Below, piece after piece: positions 24,083-28,502 of a stretch of DNA of 28,502 nucleotides. The DNA comes from a virus. A program made the translations under genes and the position numbers. The notes beneath the pieces are model-generated. The model saw only the letters and a program-made list of their open reading frames with translations. It was not told where the DNA came from and ran no database searches. The stretch covers positions 1-28,502 of the IMG/VR virus record IMGVR_UViG_3300010354_000451; one strand, given 5' to 3'. How positions within the stretch are numbered: the first letter of the stretch is position 1; every line of letters starts with the position of its first letter.

Positions 24083-24111
24083 TTGACCCCACGACTCAGG
24101 CTGTGCTCTTC
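24083..24111 (+). promoter_or_regulatory. Tentative promoter for the accessory operon
   Basis: TTGACC (24083-24088) is a good -35, but no good -10 is present at 16-18 bp (best CTCTTC at 24106). The 62-bp gap 24073-24134 and the hairpin just upstream suggest a new transcript starts here. Confidence 0.25.
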
Positions 24112-24134
24112 TCTGTTCTGAAGGGAGTACACCG

Positions 24135-24320
24135 ATGCCTAAGATGCTATGGGGCGAGGCCACGATAGTGCTGGCGAACGCCCTTCAACACTACAAGAAG
24201 CTGATCGAACGACAGCAAAACGAAATCGTCAGCGGAGCGCCTTCTTCCGAGCCCGCGCCGCCGCCTCCATTCCCGGCAGAGCAGGTGACGCGAGCCTGGA
24301 AAAGAATCCTTGAGGGCTGA
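24135..24320 (+). CDS. Small hypothetical protein (61 aa)
   Basis: ATG 24135 follows a good SD (AAGGGAG at 24121-24127). The 61-residue protein has an N-terminal helix (EATIVLANALQHYKKLIERQ), a Ser/Pro-rich middle including PAPPPPFP, and a C-terminal helix (QVTRAWKRILEG). The function is not recognised. The stop overlaps the next start (TGATG), so it is first in a coupled run of small genes. Confidence 0.5.
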   Translation: MPKMLWGEATIVLANALQHYKKLIERQQNEIVSGAPSSEPAPPPPFPAEQVTRAWKRILEG

Positions 24321-24556
24321 TGCCTTTCCTCAAGGACCGACGCGAGAACGGTCGGCTGGATGACCCTCTGTCCGCTCCCGACGTCAACCTGATCCGAACT
24401 GAACGTACCCTGGTCGTCACCGAGAAAAAGGCGATGAGAAGGAAGTGTGTTCAGTCCGAAACAGGAGAGAAATGCTCCGGTGCCTCATGCCCCGCCTGGC
24501 GCCGGATCGACGACAACAAGGGGTTCTGTACCTTCTGGAGAAGGAGAATACTGTGA
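24320..24556 (+). CDS. Four-cysteine small protein (metal-binding candidate)
   Basis: The 78-residue protein shares a base with the upstream stop (ATG 24320). The C-terminal half holds Cys43, Cys52, Cys57 and Cys70 (spacing x8, x4, x12) with KCVQSETGEKCSGASCPAW, which suggests zinc or iron-sulphur binding. A later in-frame ATG at 24434 would keep the Cys region only. Upstream residues look unstructured. The function is unknown. It is coupled to the next gene through GTG 24553. Confidence 0.5.
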   Translation: MPFLKDRRENGRLDDPLSAPDVNLIRTERTLVVTEKKAMRRKCVQSETGEKCSGASCPAWRRIDDNKGFCTFWRRRIL

Positions 24557-25041
24557 AGAAAAACGCACAGCTCGCACGTCTTGTCGACAAGCTCAACAAG
24601 GCAACTCGGCTCCTGGCCGAGACGGCTTCCGCCCTCACCGTCGAGGTCGAGTCCCGCCACCGCGTGATCGACATGCTGTCCAGCATGCCGGCCGCCGGCC
24701 GGGCCCAGGCCGCGCCGAAGGCGAGCGCAAAGGCCAAGGCCAAGGTGAAGCCGAAGACCAAGGTCAAGGCCAAGAAGCTCGCCTCCAAGCCTCGTGACCC
24801 CAACGCTCCGCGCCGCGGTCGCCCGGCCGGCACCGGCCGCTTCGAGACCAGGTCCGACCTGGAGGCCTTCGTTCGCGGTCGTCGCCGCGCCGGAGATCCC
24901 CTGTCGGTCATCGCTGACGGGGCCGGGGTATCCACCGCGGTCGTCGTCCGCATCCTCCAGAACTCCAAGGGTGCGGCCCACGTCGACTCCTTCAGCACCG
25001 TCGCCTCCCCGTCCGGCATGACCGTCGAGGCAGCGGCCTGA
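24553..25041 (+). CDS. Histone-H1-like protein with AT-hook
   Basis: I start at GTG 24553 (SD AAGGAG at 24541-24546); an open extension from 24445 overlaps the previous gene and is unlikely. The 162-residue product has a helical N-terminus (residues 1-42), a Lys/Ala/Pro-rich linker (56-79, KAKAKVKPKTKVKAKK), an AT-hook core PRRGRPAG (86-93), and a C-terminal helix-turn-helix-like segment (LEAFVRGRRRAGDPLSVIAD, then GVSTAVVVRILQ). Such a combination predicts minor-groove DNA binding and DNA compaction or transcription control. It is coupled to the XRE gene by a stop/start overlap (25039-25041). Confidence 0.6.
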   Translation: MKKNAQLARLVDKLNKATRLLAETASALTVEVESRHRVIDMLSSMPAAGRAQAAPKASAKAKAKVKPKTKVKAKKLASKPRDPNAPRRGRPAGTGRFETRSDLEAFVRGRRRAGDPLSVIADGAGVSTAVVVRILQNSKGAAHVDSFSTVASPSGMTVEAAA

Positions 25042-25352
25042 TGGACCGCGAGACCATCTCGGCCAGGATGTCGGTGCTGGGCCTGCGTGGCGCGATCCGC
25101 GGCGCGCTGACCCGCACCAAGCCGCCTGCGCGGGGGCTCCCGCCCCTCGTTGCGCGGCTCATGGCCGAGATGGTCCGGCAGGCGGCTGGCGACATCCGCG
25201 GTGTCGCCAGCCGCGTCGGGGTCGACGTGCAGACCCTGAGGAACTGGAAGGCGGGACGCTCCGACCCCAAGCTCTCGCTCTTTCTTGCAACCGCGGACGT
25301 TCTGGGGTACAAACTCGTGTTGCAGAAAAAAACAGGAGAGAACGATGGCTAG
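25041..25352 (+). CDS. XRE-family transcription regulator
   Basis: The 103-residue protein carries a Cro/CI-type helix-turn-helix at residues ~51-90 (DIRGVASRVGVDVQTLRNWK, then DPKLSLFLATADVLGYKLVL). The N-terminal half is basic and helical. It could repress the divergent promoter region at 15441-15505 or control its own operon; this is inference. It overlaps the preceding gene by one base and the following gene by 8 nt. Confidence 0.7.
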   Translation: MDRETISARMSVLGLRGAIRGALTRTKPPARGLPPLVARLMAEMVRQAAGDIRGVASRVGVDVQTLRNWKAGRSDPKLSLFLATADVLGYKLVLQKKTGENDG

Positions 25353-25650
25353 TGGATTCTACGGAACCATGTACGTGAGCCCGGACGCCGAGATACCCGA
25401 GATCAAGGTCAACCCGCTCGCAGACTCCGAGTACGGCACGATCATGATCTTCTTCGAGTCGGTCCATGTCCACCTGACGGCTCAACAGGGCAGGCAACTC
25501 CACGCGCGCCTGTCCGAAGTCTTCGGGATGCCGCAACTGCCCGCGGACAAGACGCCCTCCAGGAGCCCCGACGAAGAGGCGGCCGCGCGACTGATCAAGG
25601 CGCTGCACGACTCCGGCTACCACATCGTCGAAGCGGAGGATGGGAGATGA
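25345..25650 (+). CDS. Hypothetical protein (101 aa)
   Basis: ATG 25345 has an SD AGGAGAG at 25334-25340. The protein shows beta strands (GFYGTMYVSP, GTIMIFFESVHVHLT) followed by a helix (QQGRQLHARLSEVF) and a charged C-terminal helix (DEEAAARLIKALHDSGYHIV). It is probably a small alpha/beta domain. I do not recognise the family. It overlaps the XRE gene by 8 nt and the next gene by 4 nt, so it is co-translated. Confidence 0.5.
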   Translation: MASGFYGTMYVSPDAEIPEIKVNPLADSEYGTIMIFFESVHVHLTAQQGRQLHARLSEVFGMPQLPADKTPSRSPDEEAAARLIKALHDSGYHIVEAEDGR

Positions 25651-25964
25651 GCGACGACCTAATCACATCTTTGCGCGCACTAGCTGCCGCGCGACACGAC
25701 GATCTCTCCATCGCCGTTGATGCGGTGATTGAGATTGAGCGGCTGCGGGCCGAACGCGATGCGCTGCGATACGCGGCCAGAGAATATCTGGAGACGCTGG
25801 GCGGCGCGATGAAGTCTGGCAGGTTCGAGATGAGCGGATCTGCCGAGATGGCGCATTTCGTCCGGCAGGCGATGCAGCGTTTGGATTCGCTTGTGTTCGA
25901 CCGCGCCGGTCCGCGCCCAGCCGGTTTAGAGAAACTGCACGAACCGCACGGGAGGGCCTCATGA
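25647..25964 (+). CDS. Coiled-coil small protein 1 (105 aa)
   Basis: ATGA overlap at 25647-25650. It contains IEIERLRAERDALRYAAREY, the first copy of a coiled-coil module that recurs in three later genes. A second helix holds EMAHFVRQAMQRLD. The stop overlaps the next ATG, with an SD (GGGAGG, 25950-25955) in its last codons. Function unknown; a structural or oligomerisation role is possible. Confidence 0.5.
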   Translation: MSDDLITSLRALAAARHDDLSIAVDAVIEIERLRAERDALRYAAREYLETLGGAMKSGRFEMSGSAEMAHFVRQAMQRLDSLVFDRAGPRPAGLEKLHEPHGRAS

Positions 25965-26656
25965 AGCAAGATCCATTTGCAAACGTCTATCGCGCGCTGA
26001 CGCCGAAAGAATTGGCTGAGATGTTCATGAACCCAAATGCTCCTAAGACAGAAGCAGAGCATTGGGCTGTGCGCGAGATTGAGCGGCTGCGCGCGGAGAT
26101 CGAGCGGATGCGCGACGAGGACACCAAGACCAGACACGCTCTGAAAGGGTGGGTCTTCGTCTGCCCAGACGGAGGCGATGAGCCGACGCATGAGCGTGTC
26201 TCTGCGGTCGTGGCAGAGGTCGAGAAACTGCGCGCGGAGCTGGCTCTGGAGAAGTCTGGTTTCGTCTTGCAACGAGGCCGGATCGAGAAGCTGCGCGCGA
26301 AGATCGACGAACTGATGCGCTCCCACGAGATGATCGCGGACGTTATGCGGAAGGAGTCCAACCGAGCCGACGAGGCTTGGGCAGAGGTCGAGAGGCAGCG
26401 CGCGGAGATCGAGCGGCTGCGCTCGCAGGTAGAGGCCGTTAATCTTCTAAAGGCCGAAATCACGCTGCTGCGCAAGGCTCTTGAACCTCTCGCCCAGCTA
26501 TATCTATGGCCCGACGATCTTGGAGAAGACATGGCAAACCTCATTCGCTCAGATGATGATTGGAGCGAGGAAGCTAACGAGGATGCGGACAGCGACGTCT
26601 TCATCAAGCGGAAATACATTCGGGCAGCGCGTCACGCTTTGGAGGGGAAGCCATGA
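25961..26656 (+). CDS. Coiled-coil protein 2 (231 aa), multi-copy heptad module
   Basis: The N-terminus (FANVYRALTPKELAEMFMNP) is followed by several module copies: EIERLRAEIERMRDED, VEKLRAELALE, RIEKLRAKIDELMRSHEMIAD and VERQRAEIERLRSQVE. The C-terminal region is acidic (DDWSEEANEDADSD) and ends RHALEGKP. Heptads with Leu/Ile at the core positions predict a parallel or antiparallel coiled coil. There is no enzymatic motif. The last five codons include GGAGGG, which serves as SD for the next gene (ATGA overlap). Confidence 0.55.
   Translation: MKQDPFANVYRALTPKELAEMFMNPNAPKTEAEHWAVREIERLRAEIERMRDEDTKTRHALKGWVFVCPDGGDEPTHERVSAVVAEVEKLRAELALEKSGFVLQRGRIEKLRAKIDELMRSHEMIADVMRKESNRADEAWAEVERQRAEIERLRSQVEAVNLLKAEITLLRKALEPLAQLYLWPDDLGEDMANLIRSDDDWSEEANEDADSDVFIKRKYIRAARHALEGKP
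26075..26113 (+). repeat. Coiled-coil DNA module, copy in gene 25961
   Basis: GAGATTGAGCGGCTGCGCGC leads into a second GAGATCGAGCGG half. Comparable copies lie at 26384-26422, 26758-26796, 26866-26892, 26980-27018, 27971-27994 and 28037-28063, with a divergent one at 25728-25757. The shared core is CGCGGAGATCGAGCGGCTGC. Confidence 0.7.
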
Positions 26657-27129
26657 CCGACATCATCGCACTAGCGCGGCGCCACAAGCACATCGCCTCG
26701 CACTACGAGGGCTGCGAGGCCGATCACATTGGCTGCCTCGTTAACCGATTGGCCGACGAGGTCGAGAGGCTGCGCGCGGAGATCGAGCGGCTAGGCGCAA
26801 GCATCCTGAGCCTAGCAAAGAGCCTGCGTGCATCGCTTGACGCCGCGATCCGTCAACGCGACGAAGCGCGCGCGGAGATCGAGCGGCTGCGCGTCGATCT
26901 CGCCACCCAGCAGAACTGCTGCGATGGAGCAGCGGCGCAGGATGCTCACGTCCGCCGGGAGCGCGAGGAGCATCGGGCCGAGGTCGAGAAGCTGCGCGCG
27001 GAGATCGAGCGGCTGAAGCAGGAGCCCGAGCTTCTGCGCGCGGAACTGATCGCGCTCACCAACGCCGCGCGCAAGGCGCTGGCGAACGCCTACGACCGGG
27101 CGCGCAATGCGCCGGAGGGCAAGCCATGA
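26653..27129 (+). CDS. Coiled-coil protein 3 (158 aa)
   Basis: The N-terminus (ALARRHKHIASHYEGCEADH) with two Cys (CEADHIGC) could bind metal with nearby His. The rest has module copies VERLRAEIERLGA, ARAEIERLRVDLA and VEKLRAEIERLKQ, and a tail ending APEGKP. The gene shares its repeat DNA with the flanking genes, indicating intragenic and intergenic duplication. Function not recognised. The stop overlaps the next ATG within the EGKP/SD unit. Confidence 0.5.
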   Translation: MTDIIALARRHKHIASHYEGCEADHIGCLVNRLADEVERLRAEIERLGASILSLAKSLRASLDAAIRQRDEARAEIERLRVDLATQQNCCDGAAAQDAHVRREREEHRAEVEKLRAEIERLKQEPELLRAELIALTNAARKALANAYDRARNAPEGKP

Positions 27130-27320
27130 GCAAGTATTCCCCAGACAACGGGCCGCGGCCCGCGGGCCTGATCGACACGCCGGCCGGCCTGCGCGCCAGG
27201 GCGCGGTACAGGATCGAGGAGGCCAGGCGCCATCCGGACGGAAGCGCGGAGCAGCGCAGGCACCTGGTCATCGCCAACGAATACCTGGATCGCGCCGACG
27301 CGGCCCAGCGCCCTTCTTGA
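27126..27320 (+). CDS. Small basic protein (64 aa)
   Basis: ATG 27126 overlaps the previous stop and uses GGAGGG at 27114-27119 as SD. The protein has a disordered N-terminus (KYSPDNGPRPAGLIDTPAG) and an Arg-rich helical C-terminal half (RARARYRIEEARRHP, HLVIANEYLDRADAAQ). It is not recognised as a known family. Coupling suggests co-expression with the coiled-coil genes. Confidence 0.45.
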   Translation: MSKYSPDNGPRPAGLIDTPAGLRARARYRIEEARRHPDGSAEQRRHLVIANEYLDRADAAQRPS

Positions 27321-27334
27321 TAGGGGCGACCGTC

Positions 27335-27565
27335 GTGGCGGACATTTCCAGGTGGAACCGCGCGCATCGAGGCGCCTTCCTGAAAGGCGTGCACGCCAGG
27401 CTCCTGGACGAGCCGATCAGCTCGTGCCCCTACGAGGACAAGCGCAAGCCAAGTGGCCGCCTGAGCTGGTCGAGGTCGTTCATCTCGGCGTGGAGAGACG
27501 GGTGGATGCACGCAGACACGGACCGTCAACAGGCCCTGATCACCCTGCAATATGCGAGGAAGTGA
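27335..27565 (+). CDS. RMF/CrpP-like small protein (76 aa)
   Basis: I place the start at GTG 27335, with AGGGG at 27322-27326 eight bases upstream; TTG 27317 is an alternative. The protein has RGAFLKGVHARLLDEPISSC then PYEDKRKPSGRL and FISAWRDGWMHADTD. The C-P-Y motif followed by W-x-x-GW resembles the ribosome modulation factor/CrpP-like fold, small proteins that bind ribosomes or affect host enzymes. This is a pattern match only. It lies in the accessory gene run. Confidence 0.5.
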   Translation: MADISRWNRAHRGAFLKGVHARLLDEPISSCPYEDKRKPSGRLSWSRSFISAWRDGWMHADTDRQQALITLQYARK

Positions 27566-27568
27566 CCC

Positions 27569-27814
27569 GTGCGCATCACCCCACTTGAGGCTGTTCCGGA
27601 TGCCGTATGCCCGGGGTGCGGAGGGACTGGCGGCGTCCACAAGGACACGCGCCTGGTCTACGTGACCGGCGAGCTGGGGAACAAGATCGTGCTCCTGTGC
27701 CGGAAGCCCGTCAGGGTCTGCTGCGGGTGCGGCGCTGAATTCGAAAACACCCAGGACGGAGACTGGCGGGCAGAGGCCTACGAGGCCATGAAGAAGATGG
27801 AGGGCAAGACGTGA
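27569..27814 (+). CDS. Zinc-ribbon-like protein (81 aa)
   Basis: GTG 27569 starts 4 nt after the previous stop. Two CxxC-like knuckles, CPGCGG (Cys14, Cys17) and CCGCGAEF (Cys51/52, Cys54), flank a beta hairpin (RLVYVTGELGNKIVLL), the hallmark of a zinc ribbon. A C-terminal acidic/basic helix (WRAEAYEAMKKMEGKT) ends with GGAGGG coding for EGK, the SD of the next gene. The function is unknown; protein or nucleic-acid binding is likely. Confidence 0.55.
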   Translation: MRITPLEAVPDAVCPGCGGTGGVHKDTRLVYVTGELGNKIVLLCRKPVRVCCGCGAEFENTQDGDWRAEAYEAMKKMEGKT

Positions 27815-28170
27815 ACAGACCACGGCCGGCGCAACTGGATCTGCTGCTGACGATCTCCGAGGGCCTGTCCCGGGGGGCGTACGAGATGCTGCGGGTCTCT
27901 CCGACGGACGCTCTTCACCCTCCGTCGTGCGGCCTCGCAATCCGAGATGCCGTCGAGGAACTCAAGTGGATGCGCGCGGAGATCAAGCGACTGCATCAGG
28001 CGCATCAGGCTGCATGTGAGGGCGGTGATCTGCTGCGCGAGGAAATCGAGCGGCTGCGCGCGGCGTTGACGGACATCGCGAATCAAGAGACGGCTGGGCC
28101 GTACAAGTGGCATTTAGTTGTTGAGCATCTTTGCGAAATTGCACAAGAGGCGCTGGAGGGCAAGCCATGA
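27811..28170 (+). CDS. Coiled-coil protein 4 (119 aa)
   Basis: GTG 27811 overlaps the upstream stop (GTGA) with the SD at 27799-27804. The N-terminus (RPAQLDLLLTISEGLSRGAY) precedes two divergent module copies (WMRAEIKRLHQAH and LREEIERLRAALTD). The tail ends AQEALEGKP. It belongs to the same repeat-built group as the genes at 25647, 25961 and 26653. No function recognised. Confidence 0.5.
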   Translation: MNRPRPAQLDLLLTISEGLSRGAYEMLRVSPTDALHPPSCGLAIRDAVEELKWMRAEIKRLHQAHQAACEGGDLLREEIERLRAALTDIANQETAGPYKWHLVVEHLCEIAQEALEGKP

Positions 28171-28385
28171 CCAAGCGCAAGATGACAGACGGCGAGCGCA
28201 TCGCTGCCAGACTGTATGGCCTCGAAGCCGACGATCAGGAGCCAAAATGGCTCTCCGCACAAATCGACCGCCTCCTCCGCAAGCGCATGAGTGAGGCATG
28301 GGAGGAGGGGTGGTTCGACCGGGACTGCCAAGAGGCCGACTGGAACGAAAACCCATACCGACCATACCGAAAGAGGAAGAAATGA
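28167..28385 (+). CDS. Small charged protein (72 aa)
   Basis: ATG 28167 overlaps the previous stop and uses the GGAGGG unit at 28155-28160. It begins MTKRKMTDGERIAARLYGLE and continues with KWLSAQIDRLLRKRMSEAWE and a Tyr/Lys-rich tail (YRPYRKRKK). It is a helical, highly charged protein without known motif; nucleic-acid binding is possible because of its basic ends. The start upstream at 28131 is not needed. Confidence 0.45.
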   Translation: MTKRKMTDGERIAARLYGLEADDQEPKWLSAQIDRLLRKRMSEAWEEGWFDRDCQEADWNENPYRPYRKRKK

Positions 28386-28480
28386 AGCACTCGCAGGGCA
28401 ATCTGTTCAGGGAGCGACCGGGGCTCCTGCTCATGCTGGCGCTCGCCGCCGCACTCATAGCACTCGGAATCTTCACCTGA
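28382..28480 (+). CDS. Single-span membrane mini-protein (32 aa)
   Basis: ATG 28382 overlaps the preceding stop (ATGA). A basic/polar N-terminus (MKHSQGNLFRERPG) precedes a clear hydrophobic segment (LLLMLALAAALIALGIF). One-span mini-proteins of this kind are common in phages but their roles are rarely known. An ATG at 28495 may start the next gene, cut by the window edge. Confidence 0.4.
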   Translation: MKHSQGNLFRERPGLLLMLALAAALIALGIFT

Positions 28481-28502
28481 CGGAGACGTTCGAAATGATC
28501 TT

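Noticed and set aside
24445-24552. Longer start for the H1-like protein
   Set aside because: It overlaps the Cys-rich gene entirely in another frame; GTG 24553 has a well-placed SD and a coupled overlap.
26075-28063. Regularly recurring DNA module as a possible CRISPR-like array
   Set aside because: Copies are unevenly spaced, in frame within several ORFs and encode heptads; no spacers or cas genes.

Overview
The window is part of a GC-rich tailed-phage genome and almost certainly infects a Gram-negative bacterium. The grounds are an intact virion and lysis module, a phage-type family A DNA polymerase, tightly packed genes joined by ATGA or TGATG overlaps, and strong Shine-Dalgarno sequences. 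The three successive large internal-virion-type proteins and the tail-nozzle-like protein suggest a short-tailed (podovirus-like) particle. I see no integrase, RNA polymerase, tRNA or CRISPR array. The host cannot be named from the sequence.

Layout. 1-1058: the 3' end of a tail-fibre-type gene and two small tail-associated genes. 1058-2577: a lysis cassette with a short one-helix holin candidate, a 49-residue membrane protein, a three-helix holin and an N-acetylmuramidase endolysin. 2595-5014: a 707-residue nozzle/stabilisation-type protein and a small partner. 5015-5120: a probable promoter and a long RNA hairpin. 5121-13968: four large virion proteins (433, 382, 830 and 1294 residues). 13965-15431: a lone reverse-strand SNF2-type helicase, converging on the virion operon so closely that both stop codons share one CTAG. 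15432-15519: a compact divergent control region. 15520-22164: a replication operon with a conserved 194-residue protein, an SSB-like protein, an archaeo-eukaryotic-type primase, a UvrD-like helicase, a DUF6378-like protein and family A DNA polymerase. 22192-24072: a ribbon-helix-helix-like protein, an adenine methyltransferase, a GNAT acetyltransferase with a broken reading frame, and a possible winged-helix protein. 24135-28480: a run of small accessory genes. These include an H1-like/AT-hook DNA-binding protein, an XRE regulator, two Cys-rich metal-binding candidates, an RMF/CrpP-like protein, and four coiled-coil proteins built from the same repeated DNA module.

How the genes work together. 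The reverse-strand helicase and the forward replication operon start from one intergenic region, so early replication functions are probably controlled together. The primase, UvrD helicase, SSB-like protein and polymerase could form a nearly self-sufficient replisome. The methyltransferase, H1-like protein and small regulators probably modify DNA or host state. The virion operon has its own promoter at about 5022-5049.

The observations most worth a second look are the acetyltransferase, which can be rebuilt only by undoing one or two 2-nt contractions; the EGKP tails of accessory proteins, which embed the next gene's ribosome-binding site; the repeated coiled-coil DNA module; the structured leaders before the 433-residue protein and the primase; and the four ~50-residue repeats in the 830-residue virion protein.
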